Notes: generated from the sequence alone by a model not told the origin. A DNA stretch of 64,000 bases from Marinimicrococcus sp033875255 (GCA_033875255.1 JAWZSN010000012.1:87947-151946); one strand, 5' to 3'. Numbered from the stretch's first letter, positions 18,711 through 28,938 are shown. Made by a program: numbers and translations.

Positions 18711-19018
18711 CCTGGCGGCTCACCCGCCGGGCGGAAGCGGACATCATCGAGATATACATCCGTGGTGTGCAGGCGTTCGGACTTGCCGAGGCGGACGCGT
18801 ACCACCGAAAGCTCGAACAGGCATTCCAGCTTCTGGCCCAATTCCCGCAGATCGCGCCTGAGCGCGCCGAGATCGATCCGCCGGTGCGCATTCACCCATG
18901 CGGCTCGCACATAATCATCTATAGGGCCGCAGCCGACGGCGAGGTCCTGATCATCCGTGTGCGCCACAGCCGCGAGGACTGGATCAGCGATCCGGCTGAT
19001 CACGAGGTGGAAGACTAG
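18707..19018 (+). CDS. parE: ParE/RelE superfamily toxin
   Basis: A 103-residue toxin. The GTG at 18707 overlaps the parD stop codon and gives the standard ParE N-terminus WRLTRRAEADIIEIY. Further motifs are FPQIAPERAEIDPPVRIHPCGSHIIIY (as scattered) and the C-terminal strand VLIIRVRHSREDW, including the conserved RVxHxxxDW pattern. ParE toxins poison DNA gyrase. Longer open frames upstream are shadows of parD. Confidence 0.9.
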   Translation: MTWRLTRRAEADIIEIYIRGVQAFGLAEADAYHRKLEQAFQLLAQFPQIAPERAEIDPPVRIHPCGSHIIIYRAAADGEVLIIRVRHSREDWISDPADHEVED

Positions 19019-19063
19019 CGGACCGGCGCCGGCCGGGGCCTCCCGCCCCGGCCGCACCTCGCT

Positions 19064-20386
19064 TCAAAGCCCGTACTGCTCCCTCGCATATTTCCCCAGG
19101 CCCACCGCATCCAGCCGGGAGAGCGGGGCGAGGAAGGTCACCTGGATGACGCCGGGGGCGCGGCCGATCTCGATGGCGCCGTTGACGGTGGCGCGGTTGC
19201 GGACCTCGGGGACGGTCATGCCGAGGAGCCTGGCGGCGCGCTCGAGGCCGTTCTCGATGGCGGCGTTCATGGTGGCGGCGGTGCCGACCACCGAGACGGG
19301 GGCGGATTCCTCGAGCTCCTCCACGCCCCACTGCTCGGCCAGGCGGCGGGCCTTGGTGCGCTCGGCCTCGCTGATCGGGCGGGCCATCGGCGGCAGGTCC
19401 TCCGGCAGCGGGAAGAGCACCGGGCCGTCGATGGGATAGTCCTTCAGGACTTCCACCTGCAGGGTGACGCTGCCGGCCACGTCCATGGTGTGGCCGGCGA
19501 TCTCGCCGTCGCCCTGGGCTGCGTGCATGTCGCCCATGTAGAGGCCCGCACCCTTCACCTTCACCGGCGCCACGAGGATCGCACCGGCGCGCACCGCGTC
19601 GATGTCCATGTGCCCGTCGGTCTTGTGCTCCGCGAGCTGCTCGGCGGTGATGGCGTAGTCGTGCGGGGCGCCCACGAGGAAGGCGCCGAAGTCGCCGGCA
19701 TTGTGGCTGTCGGGCATGGGCATGGAGGGGCAGGTGCCGAGCTGGCCCAAAAACGGCCGCATCCGCACCATCACCCCCGCCATGTCGGAAGGCGCGTAGG
19801 TCAGGATCGAGTGCTGCACCGAGCGGTCGGGCAGCGCGGCGTAGTGCGCCGCGTTCTTCCCGATGGTCTCGGCTGCGGCCTTTGGCATGGTGAGGCCCAC
19901 CTGCCGCGTGTCGTCGAACACCACCGTGTAGCCGTGGACGATCTCGAAGGGCTTCACCGGGTTGCCGCAGGCATCGCAGCGCACGGCATCCTGGCCGATT
20001 CCCTCCACGTGGGTCTCCGGCCACACCTTGTCGCAGGTGGGGCAGCGCGCCGCCACGTAGGGATCGCCCAGACAAAAGCCCGCGGGCGAGCTGTCGTGGC
20101 CCGAGGCGGTGGCGGTGGAGGTCACGGTGATGTCGCGGATGCGGATCACCAGCCCGTCGCCGGGCTCGGCCCCCTCGACATGCACCGGTCGGGTCACCTC
20201 GTGGCCGCCGCGCAGGCGCGGGGTGATCATCGGGCCCCAGCAGCCGGGGGCGGTGTTGGCGATGACGGTGCCGCCGTCCTCCACCGGTCCCAGCATGGGG
20301 GCATCAGGGTCGAGCACCGAGTTGGTGAAGCCTTCCACCACGACGCTCCGGCGGGCCCCGGCCCGCTCGATGCTTCCATCGGACAT
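19064..20386 (-). CDS. Acetamidase/formamidase family protein with zinc-ribbon insert
   Basis: A 440-residue FmdA/AmdA-family amidohydrolase. Visible family elements: a GDGLVIRIRDI motif near residue 77, TCPSMPMPDSHNAGDFGAF near 228 and GAGLYMGDMHAAQGDGEIAGH near 290 (metal and substrate loop). Between residues 115 and 140 it has C115-P-T-C118 and C137-D-A-C140, a zinc-knuckle-like insertion carried by only part of the family. It should release ammonia from formamide or a related short amide, fitting the nitrogen-scavenging theme. It is divergent from nothing close; the SDR gene upstream on the same strand is 118 bases away. Confidence 0.87.
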   Translation of the reverse strand: MSDGSIERAGARRSVVVEGFTNSVLDPDAPMLGPVEDGGTVIANTAPGCWGPMITPRLRGGHEVTRPVHVEGAEPGDGLVIRIRDITVTSTATASGHDSSPAGFCLGDPYVAARCPTCDKVWPETHVEGIGQDAVRCDACGNPVKPFEIVHGYTVVFDDTRQVGLTMPKAAAETIGKNAAHYAALPDRSVQHSILTYAPSDMAGVMVRMRPFLGQLGTCPSMPMPDSHNAGDFGAFLVGAPHDYAITAEQLAEHKTDGHMDIDAVRAGAILVAPVKVKGAGLYMGDMHAAQGDGEIAGHTMDVAGSVTLQVEVLKDYPIDGPVLFPLPEDLPPMARPISEAERTKARRLAEQWGVEELEESAPVSVVGTAATMNAAIENGLERAARLLGMTVPEVRNRATVNGAIEIGRAPGVIQVTFLAPLSRLDAVGLGKYAREQYGL

Positions 20387-20504
20387 GACAAATCCCCGTT
20401 GTTCAATGCAGAAGACAAGCTACCACGAAGACCCGCCGGGACCAGTGGACGGCACGGCGGGGACCCGGTCGCGGCGCACCGCCCGCCGCCGGCATTCCCG
20501 CACC

Positions 20505-21254
20505 TTACACACCACCCGAGACCCGCAGGACGGTGCCCGTGACGTAGGAGGCCTCCTTGGAGAGCAGCCACAAGACGGCTGCTGCCATCTCGTCCGGCTC
20601 GCCGATCCGCCCCATGGGCACCCGCGCCACCACCCGCGCCGGCCGGTCCGGCTCGCCGGCGGCCGCATGGATGTCGGTCCAGGCCGTGCCCGGCGCCACC
20701 GCGTTCACGCGGATCCCGCTGGCGGCCACCTCCTTGCCGAGCCCGATGGTGAGCGCCTCGACGGCGGCCTTGGTGGCGGCGTAGTGGACATACTCGCCCG
20801 GCGCCCCGAGGGTCGCGGCGACAGAGGAGATGTTGACGATCCGGCCGCGCAGGCCGGCCGTCTCCCACCGTCTCACCGCCTCGCGGGCCAGCAGCATCGT
20901 ACCCAGGAGATTGGTGTCGAGGGTGTGGCGGAGGGTCTCCCGCGAGACGTCGCTGAACCTGCCGATCGGCCCGGTCACCCCGGCATTGTTGACGAGCGCG
21001 GTCACCGGGCCGAAGGCGGCCGCGGCTTCCTCGAAGGCAGCTTCGGCGAAGCCTGGATCGGCCACGTCGCCCTGAAAGCAGCGCGCCCGGCCGCCTCGAG
21101 CCGCGACCTCCTCGACCAGCGCTCCGGCCGCCTTGCTCTCGCGCAGGTAGCTGAAACAGACGGCGTAGCCCTGGCGGGCCGCGTGCCGCACGATCGCGGC
21201 GCCGATCCCGCGGCTGCCGCCAGTGACGACGAGAACCTCGGTTGCTCCGGACAA
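20505..21254 (-). CDS. SDR family oxidoreductase (3-oxoacyl-ACP reductase-like)
   Basis: A 249-residue classical SDR. I place the start at the TTG at 21254, six bases after GGAGGGG; the open frame runs on for another 680 codons but only as a shadow of the exporter genes. Cofactor motif VVTGGSRGIGAAI at residues about 8-20, NNAG near 88, catalytic Ser and YxxxK in SSVAA...YVHYAATKAAVE near 140-160, and a C-terminal YVTGTVLRVSGG. Substrate unknown. Confidence 0.87.
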   Translation of the reverse strand: MSGATEVLVVTGGSRGIGAAIVRHAARQGYAVCFSYLRESKAAGALVEEVAARGGRARCFQGDVADPGFAEAAFEEAAAAFGPVTALVNNAGVTGPIGRFSDVSRETLRHTLDTNLLGTMLLAREAVRRWETAGLRGRIVNISSVAATLGAPGEYVHYAATKAAVEALTIGLGKEVAASGIRVNAVAPGTAWTDIHAAAGEPDRPARVVARVPMGRIGEPDEMAAAVLWLLSKEASYVTGTVLRVSGGV

Positions 21255-21409
21255 GGGGTCCCCCTCCGCGACCGGTGATGACGACGGGAAGGCGCCGGCG
21301 GCGCCAGCCGCCATGGGAAAGGATGGCATTCTACCGGCGAGCTGCGCCGCCCGACCAACGCGAAGATGGGCGGCAGACATGCGGGCCCGGCCGGCCGGGC
21401 ACGGCCGCC

Positions 21410-22534
21410 TCATGCGGCGGCGGCGAGGGCGGCGCGGAAGCGCGCGAGCGCCAGGACGAAGAAGGCGGCGCCGATGGCGGCCATGGCGGCAAGCTGCGGC
21501 CAGACCGTCTCCAGCCCGGCGCCGCGATAGAGGACGGCCTGGGCGAACGCCACGAACTGGGTCGAGGGCATCGGCTGGACGAGGAGCCGGAGAGCCGCCG
21601 GCATGCTCTCGAGCGGGGTGGTGGCACCGGAGAGCATGTTCATGACGGCGAAGACCGGGATCGCCAGCAGGCCGAACTGGGGCATCGAGCGGGCCAGCGT
21701 CGAGAGCAGGATGCCAAGGGCGGTGACCGAGACGAGATAAACCCCGGTGCCCAGGGCGAAGAGCGCGGTCGAGCCGACGATGGGCACGCCCAGCAGCCCG
21801 TTCACCACGAGCCACAGGGAGAGGATCGCCGCTGCCAGGATCACCAGGCCGTTGGCCCAGATTTTGGCCGCCATGATCTCGCTGGCGCGCAGCGGCATCA
21901 CCAGCAGGTGCTCGATGGTGCCGTGCTCGCGCTCGCGCATCACCGCCGCCCCGACCAGCACGATGGCGAGGATCGTGACATTGTTGATCACCTGCATCAC
22001 CGCGGTGAACCAGGTGGAATCGAGGTTGGGGTTGAAGCGGGCGCGCACCACCGTCGCGACCGGGGCCGCAGCGGCCCCGCTGCCGCCGAGGAAGGTGGCG
22101 ATCTCGGCCATGACGATGGTCTCGACATAGGTGGCCCCGATCCCGGCCTGGGTCATGGCGGTGGCGTCGACGGCGAGCTGCAGGTCGGGCCCTCTGCCGG
22201 CCAGGAGATCGGCCTCGAAGCGCGGCGGAATGTCGAGCACGAAGGTCTGGCGGCCATGATCCATGGCCTCGTCGACCTGCTGCGGCGCCAGCAGGACCGG
22301 GGTCTGGAAGAGCGGCGGGCGGAAGGCGTCGCGGATCTGCCGGGAGAGCGCCGAGCGGTCCTCGTCGACCACGGCGATGGCGGCGTTGACGACCTCGGTC
22401 TTGACGCCGGTGGCCACCGAGTGGATTGCCAGCGTGAAGACGTAGACGATCAGCAGCACCAGCACCGGATCGCGGCGCAGGCTGTGCAGCTCCTTGATGC
22501 CGAGGCGCCAGACGTGGGTCAGCCACTCGCGCAC
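21410..22534 (-). CDS. ABC-2 type exporter permease (YhhJ-like)
   Basis: A 374-residue ABC-2 permease. It has one N-terminal membrane helix (about 22-42), a large periplasmic domain (about 50-175) and five or six C-terminal helices; the RERERGTIEHLLVMPL-type motif appears as REREHGTIEHLLVMPL near residue 203. Gene order HlyD, RbbA, ABC-2 permease matches the Escherichia coli yhiI-rbbA-yhhJ operon. A stop-to-start gap of only 3 bases separates it from the RbbA-like gene. Confidence 0.87.
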   Translation of the reverse strand: MREWLTHVWRLGIKELHSLRRDPVLVLLIVYVFTLAIHSVATGVKTEVVNAAIAVVDEDRSALSRQIRDAFRPPLFQTPVLLAPQQVDEAMDHGRQTFVLDIPPRFEADLLAGRGPDLQLAVDATAMTQAGIGATYVETIVMAEIATFLGGSGAAAAPVATVVRARFNPNLDSTWFTAVMQVINNVTILAIVLVGAAVMREREHGTIEHLLVMPLRASEIMAAKIWANGLVILAAAILSLWLVVNGLLGVPIVGSTALFALGTGVYLVSVTALGILLSTLARSMPQFGLLAIPVFAVMNMLSGATTPLESMPAALRLLVQPMPSTQFVAFAQAVLYRGAGLETVWPQLAAMAAIGAAFFVLALARFRAALAAAA

Positions 22535-22537
22535 GGC

Positions 22538-25270
22538 TCAGCGCTCCTGCTCGGGCAGGAGGAGCCGGCCCAGCGCGATGAAGCCTGCGGCGAAGGCTGC
22601 CAGCACCGCGAACGGGAGCCAGAGGTCGCCCGGGCCCAGCCCCTTGGCGAACACGCCGATGCTGATCTCCTGGAACCAGGCTGCCGGGAAGAGCGGGCCG
22701 ATGAGCCGTGCGGCGCCCTCCATCGAGGCCACCGGATAGAGGAAGCCCGAGAAGTTCACGGCGGGGATGGTGGTGAGGATGGCGGCGCCGAAGGTGGCCG
22801 CCACCTGGCTCGCCACGAAGGTGGAGATCACCAGGCCCAGCGCGGTCGCCGCTGCCACGTAGAGCAGCGCGCCCAGCGCCAGGGCCGCGAAGCTGCCCTG
22901 CATCGGCACGCCGAAGACCAGCACGATCAGCGCCACGAGGCCGAGAAAGCTCGCGAAGCCCACCGCCAGATAGGGAAGCTGCTTGCCCAGCAGGAACTCG
23001 AGCCGGGTCACCGGCGTGACGTGGAGATTGCTGATCGAGCCCATCTCCTTCTCTCGCACCACGCCCAGCGCGGTGAGCATGGCCGGGATGAGGATGAGCA
23101 GGAACATCAGCACACCGGGCGTGATGGCGTTCACGCTCAAGAACGCCTCGTTGTAGCGCAGGCGCGTCTGGAGGCTGGCCGGCAACGCCTCGGGCACCGC
23201 GCCCTCGCGGCGCGCGACATCGGCCGAGTGGAGCTGCAGCACGCCCAGGGCATAGCCGCGCGCGGTCTCGGCGCGAAACGGCATGGCGCCGTCCAGCCAC
23301 AGCGCCAGCTCGGGGCGGCGACCGGCCAGGAGGTCGCGACCGAAGCCGGGCGGGATCTCGATGGCGAGCCGGAGCTCGCCCGACCGCAGCCGTGCGTCGA
23401 GCTCCCGCTCGCTTGCCAGCGGCGGCCGCTCGGTGAAGTAGCGCGAGCCCGAGAAGACCTCGAGCAGGGTGCGGCTCTCGGTCGTGCGGTCGCGGTCGAG
23501 CACCGCGTAGGACAGGTTCTCGACGTCGAAGGAGATGCCGTAGCCGAAGGTCAGCATCAAGAGAAGCGGACCCACAAGGGCGAAGCCGAGGCGCACCCGG
23601 TCGCGCAGGATCTCGATGGCCTCGCGGCGGGCATAGGCCCAGAGGCGGGCGGGCGAGAAGCGGCGCGGCGCTGGAGGCGGCGCGGTGGCGACCGGCACGG
23701 GCGGCGGCGCCGCGGGAGCGGGAGCGGCGTCGCTGGCCTCGGCGAGCCAGGCGACGAACGCCTCCTCGAGGCTCGCGGCACCACGCCGCTGGCGCAGCTC
23801 GTCCGGGCTGCCCATGGCCAGCACCCGGCCGGCATGCATGAGCGAGATCCGGTCGCAGCGCTCGGCCTCGTTCATGAAATGGGTGGAGATGAAGACGGTC
23901 ACGCCCTCCTCACGGGAGAGCTGCACCAAAAGCTCCCAGAACGCGTCCCGGGCGCCAGGGTCGACGCCCGAGGTGGGCTCGTCGAGGATCAGCATCTCGG
24001 GCTCGTGGATCACCGCCACGGCGAGCGACAGGCGTTGGCGGATGCCCAGCGGCAGGCGGCCGGGCAGCTCGTCTGCCACCGCGCCCAGGGCGAAGCGGTC
24101 CATCAGCGTATCGAGCCGCGCCGCCCGCCGCTCGTCGTCGAGGCCGAAGAGGCGGGCGTGGAGGTCGAGATTCTGGCGGACCGTCAGCTCCTCGTAGAGC
24201 GAGAAGGACTGCGACATGTAGCCGACCCGGCGGCGAGTCTTGAGATCGCCGGCATCGACCGGGCGGCCGAACAGCCGGGCCTGCCCCTCGCTCGCCGGGA
24301 GCAGGCCGGTGAGCATTTTCATGGTGGTGGTCTTGCCGCAGCCGTTGGAGCCCAGGAAGCCGAAAATCTCGCCCCGCTCGATGCGAAAGCTCACATGGTC
24401 GACGGCGGTGAAGCTGCCGAACCGCCTGGTGAGCCCCTCGGCCTCGATGGCCGGCCCGCCCTTCAGCGGACGCCGCGGGGGGATGGAGAACCCGCCCTCG
24501 GCGGCCGGGGCGTCGGGCTGCAGGCGCAAGAAGGCCGCCTCGAGGCCCTTCGCGCCGGTGCGCTCCAGGATCTCGCCGGGGCTGCCGGTGGCCAGCACCC
24601 GGCCACCCTGCATCATCACCAGCCAGTCGAACCCTTCCGCCTCCTCCATGTAGGCGGTCGCGGTGATCACGCTCATGCCCGGCCGGCGCGCCCGGATGCG
24701 GGCGATCAGCTCCCAGAACTGGCGGCGGGCCAGCGGGTCGACGCCGGTGGTGGGCTCGTCGAGGATCAGCAGGTCGGGATCGTGGACCAGCGCACAGCAT
24801 AAGCCCAGCTTCTGCTTCATGCCGCCCGAGAGCTTGGCCGCCGGGCGGTCGGGAAAGGGCGCAAGGCCGGTGGCCGCCAGCAGCTCGTCGATCCGCCGGG
24901 CGCGCTCCTGGGCAGGCTGGCCGAAGAGCCGCGCGAAGAAGTCGATATTCTCGACCACCGAGAGGGTCGGGTAGAGATTGCGGCCAAGGCCCTGCGGCAT
25001 GTAGGCGAGGCGCTCGCACACCGCGCGGCGGTGGCCGGCATCGGCCATGTCGCCGCCCAGCACCGTGAGCCGGCCCTGCTGCAGGCGGCGCACCCCGGCG
25101 AGAAGCGCCAGCAGGCTGGACTTGCCGACCCCGTCGGGGCCGATCAGGCCGATGGTGCGTCCGGCGGGAAGCTCGAGGCCGACGCCGTCCAGCGCCGCGA
25201 TACGGCCGTAGCGGAGGCCGATCTCCTCGAGCCGGGCCAGCGGCCCGCCGGCCGGGGCCTCAGCCCGCAT
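22538..25270 (-). CDS. RbbA-type fused exporter: two ABC ATPase domains plus ABC-2 permease
   Basis: A 910-residue fusion. Domain 1 ABC (residues about 13-230) has Walker [10 protein letters not shown] at 44-52, signature LSGGMKQ and Walker [14 protein letters not shown]. Domain 2 ABC (about 270-495) has Walker [10 protein letters not shown] and Walker [14 protein letters not shown], but its signature reads LPLGIRQ rather than LSGGxxQ. After a Pro/Ala-rich linker (about 500-530) follows an ABC-2 membrane region with a large external loop. I use the ATG at 25270, which overlaps the HlyD gene end by 11 bases. In E. coli the RbbA homologue is described as a ribosome-associated ATPase; exporter function with its HlyD and permease partners is the simplest reading. 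Confidence 0.88.
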   Translation of the reverse strand: MRAEAPAGGPLARLEEIGLRYGRIAALDGVGLELPAGRTIGLIGPDGVGKSSLLALLAGVRRLQQGRLTVLGGDMADAGHRRAVCERLAYMPQGLGRNLYPTLSVVENIDFFARLFGQPAQERARRIDELLAATGLAPFPDRPAAKLSGGMKQKLGLCCALVHDPDLLILDEPTTGVDPLARRQFWELIARIRARRPGMSVITATAYMEEAEGFDWLVMMQGGRVLATGSPGEILERTGAKGLEAAFLRLQPDAPAAEGGFSIPPRRPLKGGPAIEAEGLTRRFGSFTAVDHVSFRIERGEIFGFLGSNGCGKTTTMKMLTGLLPASEGQARLFGRPVDAGDLKTRRRVGYMSQSFSLYEELTVRQNLDLHARLFGLDDERRAARLDTLMDRFALGAVADELPGRLPLGIRQRLSLAVAVIHEPEMLILDEPTSGVDPGARDAFWELLVQLSREEGVTVFISTHFMNEAERCDRISLMHAGRVLAMGSPDELRQRRGAASLEEAFVAWLAEASDAAPAPAAPPPVPVATAPPPAPRRFSPARLWAYARREAIEILRDRVRLGFALVGPLLLMLTFGYGISFDVENLSYAVLDRDRTTESRTLLEVFSGSRYFTERPPLASERELDARLRSGELRLAIEIPPGFGRDLLAGRRPELALWLDGAMPFRAETARGYALGVLQLHSADVARREGAVPEALPASLQTRLRYNEAFLSVNAITPGVLMFLLILIPAMLTALGVVREKEMGSISNLHVTPVTRLEFLLGKQLPYLAVGFASFLGLVALIVLVFGVPMQGSFAALALGALLYVAAATALGLVISTFVASQVAATFGAAILTTIPAVNFSGFLYPVASMEGAARLIGPLFPAAWFQEISIGVFAKGLGPGDLWLPFAVLAAFAAGFIALGRLLLPEQER

Positions 25271-26273
25271 CGGCCGCGGCACCGGTCTGGGGCAGCCTCG
25301 GCTGCAGGCTGTCGGGCCACACCGCTTCCGGCACGATACGCACATGGGCGATGCCCGGCAGGCCGGTCTTCACGAGCGGCGCGTAGCGCTCGAGCAAAGG
25401 GCGGGCGATCTGCACCTTGACGCGGAACACCAGCTTGGAGCGCTCCTGGGCGGTCTCGACATGGCGCGGCGTGAACTGGGCGTCGGAGGCCACGAAGGAG
25501 ACCTTGGCAGGAATCACGTAGTCCGGCGCCGCATCCAGCACGATCCGCGCCTCGGCGCCGATGGCGAGCCGCCCGGCCTCGCGGGTCGGCAGGAACAGCG
25601 TCATGTAGACGTCGGTCAGGTCGAGCAGCGAGAGGACCTTGCCGCCGCCCGGCAGCACCTCGCCCGGCTGGGCCAGCCGGTACTCCACCCGACCGGCACG
25701 CGGTGCCTTGAGCGCCGAGTCCTCGATCATCACCCTGATGCGCTCGCCCCGCGCCACCGCCGCCTCGATCGACGCGGTGGCGCTGGCGGCACCGGCCTTC
25801 GCCGCGTCGAGGCCGGCCTCGGCGGCGCGTCTCGTGCTGGTGCGCTGGTCGAGCACCTCCTTGGCCAGATGTCCTTTTTGGAACAGCATTCGGGCCCGCT
25901 CGTGCTCCTGGACGGCGTAGGCCAGCTCGCTCTGGCGCTGGGCGATCTCGGCCGTGGCGCGGGCGAGCTGCTCGCGTGCCCCGGCGGTCGCAGCCTCGGC
26001 CTCGCGCAGCTGCGCCTCCAGCTCCAGCGTGTCCATGCGCGCGACGAGCTGCCCGCGGTCGACCCAGTCTCCCTCCTCGACCAGGACATCGGCGACGCGC
26101 CCGGCATATCTGGTGGCGACGTCGACCCGCTCGGCCTCGATGCGGCCGTTGGAAACCGCAAATCCCTCGAGAAGCGCCGGCCCGGCGAAGCTGCGCCACG
26201 CATACCAGCCGCCTGCCGCAAGGCCGCCGACGACCAGCACGAGCAACACGCTGCGAAATCCTCTTGCGGCCAT
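25260..26273 (-). CDS. HlyD family periplasmic adaptor (YhiI-like)
   Basis: A 337-residue membrane-fusion protein. One N-terminal membrane anchor (about residues 8-27), a lipoyl-like half ([34 protein letters not shown] as region 46-80), a coiled-coil hairpin about 85-180 and a second lipoyl half ([25 protein letters not shown]). Such adaptors link the ABC exporter to an outer-membrane channel; no TolC-like gene is seen in the window. First gene of the exporter operon; upstream 26274-26550 is non-coding. Confidence 0.87.
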   Translation of the reverse strand: MAARGFRSVLLVLVVGGLAAGGWYAWRSFAGPALLEGFAVSNGRIEAERVDVATRYAGRVADVLVEEGDWVDRGQLVARMDTLELEAQLREAEAATAGAREQLARATAEIAQRQSELAYAVQEHERARMLFQKGHLAKEVLDQRTSTRRAAEAGLDAAKAGAASATASIEAAVARGERIRVMIEDSALKAPRAGRVEYRLAQPGEVLPGGGKVLSLLDLTDVYMTLFLPTREAGRLAIGAEARIVLDAAPDYVIPAKVSFVASDAQFTPRHVETAQERSKLVFRVKVQIARPLLERYAPLVKTGLPGIAHVRIVPEAVWPDSLQPRLPQTGAAADAG

Positions 26274-26550
26274 GATCCGCCTTCTACCGATGAGTGGGAC
26301 TGTGCCGCCAAAGCGGGCTGGGGCGCGCTTCTAGCTTGGAGATCGCGGCCGTTCCATGATCCACCTCAAGAAGCCCGGGATCCGGGCGACCGCCGGCCCC
26401 TCTGTCGTTGCCGCAAGCTACGACGCGAACGAACCCGGGCCGGCTCCGTCTCGGCGATGCGATAGCCAAAATCACACATGAAGAATGATATTTTATTTTT
26501 AATACCGCGCATTACTTGTTTAATCGAGACAGCCGAGCGGAGGAGCGAGC

Positions 26551-27501
26551 ATGGCCGAGATTCATGTGCTGCATGAGAACCGTCCGTGGGTAGAGCCGCT
26601 GGCGGCGGCGTTCGAGGCGCGCGGGCTGGCGTGGCGGGAGTGGTTTCTGGACGAGGGCAGCGTCGATCTGGGGGCCGAGCCGCCCGAGGGCGTGTTCTAC
26701 AACCGCATGAGCGCCTCCTCGCACACTCGCGGCCACCGCCATGCGGCCGAGTTCACGGCAGCGGTGCTGGCCTGGCTCGAGCGGCACGGGCGGCGGGTGG
26801 TCAACGGCTCGCGAGCCATCGACCTCGAGATCAGCAAGGTCCGGCAATATGCGGCGCTGGAGCGGGTCGGCGTACGCACGCCGCGGACCGTGGCGGTCGT
26901 CGGCCGCGGGCGGATCGCCAGCGAGGCACGAAGGGCGTTCGGCGAGGGGCCGGTGATCCTCAAGCCCAACCGCGGTGGCAAGGGGCTGGGTGTCCAGCTC
27001 TTCCAGAGCGCGGACGCCCTGGCCGACCACGTGATGAGCGAGAGCTACGAGGCGCCGGTCGACGGCGTCCAGCTCCTCCAGGAATATGTCGAGGCCCCCG
27101 AGCCCTTCATCACCCGGGCCGAGTTCGTGGGCGGCAGGTTTCTCTATGCGGTGGAGGTGGACACGAGCGACGGCGGCTTCGAGCTGTGCCCGGCCGATGT
27201 CTGCGCGGTGGGCGACACATTCTGCCCCACCGGCACGGCGGCCCGCGACAAGTTCACCATTGTCCGTGGGATCGAGCCCGAGCTGGTGAGCGCCTATGAG
27301 CGCTTTCTCGCCGAGGCTGGAGTCGAGATCGCCGGCATCGAGTTCATCCGCGGCGCGCACGGGCTCATCCGCACCTACGACGTGAACACCAACACCAACT
27401 ACAATGCCGACGCCGAGGCGAAGGCAGGCCGCTTTGGCATGGGAGCGGTCGCCGACTTTCTCGGCGCCGAGCTGCGCCGCCTCTACCCGGCGGCGGCCTG
27501 A
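26551..27501 (+). CDS. ATP-grasp (RimK-like) ligase
   Basis: A 316-residue ATP-grasp protein. N-terminal alpha/beta domain to about residue 95, then an ATP-grasp core with KVRQYAALERVGVRTPRT, the phosphate/adenine lysine region PVILKPNRGGKGLGVQLF near 130, and the metal-binding end VEIAGIEFIRG...YDVNTNTNYN near 255-288. GGAGGAG at 26536-26542 is its ribosome-binding site and an AT-rich tract at 26480-26520 may hold the promoter. RimK-type ligases join an amino acid or other amine to a carboxylate. Substrate unknown; the C-terminus converges on and overlaps the sulfotransferase gene by 19 bases. Confidence 0.82.
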   Translation: MAEIHVLHENRPWVEPLAAAFEARGLAWREWFLDEGSVDLGAEPPEGVFYNRMSASSHTRGHRHAAEFTAAVLAWLERHGRRVVNGSRAIDLEISKVRQYAALERVGVRTPRTVAVVGRGRIASEARRAFGEGPVILKPNRGGKGLGVQLFQSADALADHVMSESYEAPVDGVQLLQEYVEAPEPFITRAEFVGGRFLYAVEVDTSDGGFELCPADVCAVGDTFCPTGTAARDKFTIVRGIEPELVSAYERFLAEAGVEIAGIEFIRGAHGLIRTYDVNTNTNYNADAEAKAGRFGMGAVADFLGAELRRLYPAAA

Positions 27502-28403
27502 GGCGGCATCTCGCCGGTCTTGAGCCAGTGGGCGCAGGCGGGGCCGAGCTTCTCCATCGCCATGGCCTCGTAGCGCGCGCTCTCCTCGGGGCTGAGGATG
27601 TCGCGCCAGCGCCCGTTGGTGCCCTTGTGGATGAAGCTCTGCGCCCCGCCGTCCCAGAAGATGCCGCCCAAGGGCGCGGCCTTCTCGGCGTGGCGCTTCA
27701 TCCAGTCGAAGGTGCAGTGCTCGACGATCCGCTCGAAGGTCGCCGGGTCGGTCTCGATCCCCAAAAAGCGCGCGATGCGGCGGATCCCGCCGGGCAGGTC
27801 GCTCTTGAGCTCGTTGAAGTGGAGCAGCATCACGTTGGGCAGGTGGCGGATCGCCCACCAGGACGCGATGTTCTCCCAGTAGGACCAGAAGGGATGGCCG
27901 TCGCCGTCGAGCCATTCGTTGAAATACTGGCGGACCGAGGCGGGCGGCCTGCCGATGGGCGGTCCAACGAGGCCCGGGCTGTCGTTGAGCGCGTGGTACC
28001 AGGCATCGTTGGCGGTTGCATGGTGGTTGTAGAGGCTCCACACCACGTCGCGGCCGTCCCGGGCGACGTAGAGATATCTCGCCCGCGGCTCGAAGCGCAG
28101 CGCATCGACCGGCAAGTGGGTCTTGAGGAAGCGTCGGTGGGTCTGCGCCGCGATGGCCGGAAGCTTCACCTCCCTGGGCGGCACCCGGAGATCGACCCAG
28201 GGCGAGAGGGAGGCGACGTCGACGTCGGCGGCACCCTGGAACACCAGCTGGCCCACGATCTGCTGGACCCAGGTGGTGCCCGACTTGGCGTAGGTGGCGA
28301 TGACGATGTCGTTGTCGCGAAACACGAAATCGTCCCAGACCGTCGAATCGAAATGATGGCTGTGCAGCTCGCGGCTCTTGCGCGGCCAGACAATCGCGGT
28401 CAT
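27483..28403 (-). CDS. Sulfotransferase domain protein (PAPS-dependent)
   Basis: A 306-residue Sulfotransfer_1 family protein. The 5'-phosphosulfate-binding loop TYAKSGTTW is at about residues 37-46 and the 3'-phosphate-binding region YVARDGRDVVWSLYNH near 112, both needed for PAPS. I use the ATG at 28403; the open frame to 28487 adds 28 residues without similarity to the fold. It resembles cytosolic small-molecule sulfotransferases more than carbohydrate ones. Acceptor unknown. Confidence 0.85.
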   Translation of the reverse strand: MTAIVWPRKSRELHSHHFDSTVWDDFVFRDNDIVIATYAKSGTTWVQQIVGQLVFQGAADVDVASLSPWVDLRVPPREVKLPAIAAQTHRRFLKTHLPVDALRFEPRARYLYVARDGRDVVWSLYNHHATANDAWYHALNDSPGLVGPPIGRPPASVRQYFNEWLDGDGHPFWSYWENIASWWAIRHLPNVMLLHFNELKSDLPGGIRRIARFLGIETDPATFERIVEHCTFDWMKRHAEKAAPLGGIFWDGGAQSFIHKGTNGRWRDILSPEESARYEAMAMEKLGPACAHWLKTGEMPPQAAAG

Positions 28404-28666
28404 CCCCCTCGCCTCTCCTGCGAACGCCACGGTGCGCCACCGCGGCGCGGTTTGCACGCCCTCAGGAACATGCTCCCTTGCGCCCAAACAACGCAGCCTG
28501 CGCAGAGGGCTTGCCCTCGAGGCCGAAGACGGTCATTCTATGCACAGGTTGCCCTGACGTGTCAGCCGGGTTGCGCTCTCGGGCGCTTGACGACAGACGA
28601 CACGGAGGACGACCCCGCGTCCCGGTACGTTGCCGGGATTCGCACTACGACTATGAGGGTACTGCT

Positions 28667-28873
28667 TTGCAGACCGGTACGGTTAAGTGGTTTAATACGA
28701 CCAAGGGCTATGGCTTCATCCAGCCCGACAGCGGCGGCCCCGACGCCTTCGTTCACATCTCGGCGGTCGAGAAGGCCGGCCTGGACTCGCTTCGCGAGGG
28801 CGAGAAGGTGGAGTTCGAGCTGGTTCGCGGCAAGAACGGCAAGTCCTCGGCGGAGAACCTGAAGCGCGCCTGA
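28667..28873 (+). CDS. Cold-shock domain protein (CspA family)
   Basis: A 68-residue single cold-shock domain. TTG at 28667 with GAGGGT six bases upstream gives the standard N-terminus QTGTVKWFN; no in-frame ATG is available. RNP1 is KGYGFI and RNP2 AFVHI. An RNA chaperone in translation and stress response. The upstream 260 bases are non-coding and may include a long regulatory leader. It is followed by a strong intrinsic terminator. Confidence 0.92.
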   Translation: MQTGTVKWFNTTKGYGFIQPDSGGPDAFVHISAVEKAGLDSLREGEKVEFELVRGKNGKSSAENLKRA

Positions 28874-28900
28874 CGCCCTTCGGTTCCTACAGGATTTCGC

Positions 28901-28938
28901 GACGCCCTCCGGAGCAATCCGGAGGGCGTTCGTTTTTT
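28901..28938 (+). terminator. Intrinsic terminator of the cold-shock gene
   Basis: An 11-base-pair perfect stem, ACGCCCTCCGG (28902-28912) with CCGGAGGGCGT (28919-28929), loop AGCAAT, followed by TCGTTTTTT. It ends exactly at the stop codon of the convergent racemase gene. Confidence 0.9.

Noticed and set aside
21255..23300. In-frame upstream extension of the SDR gene
   Set aside because: The extra 680 codons run through two exporter genes; the TTG at 21254 with GGAGGGG marks the start.
21242..24802. 1186-codon plus-strand frame opposite the RbbA/YhhJ genes
   Set aside because: Antisense of recognised ABC genes with intact Walker motifs on the other strand.
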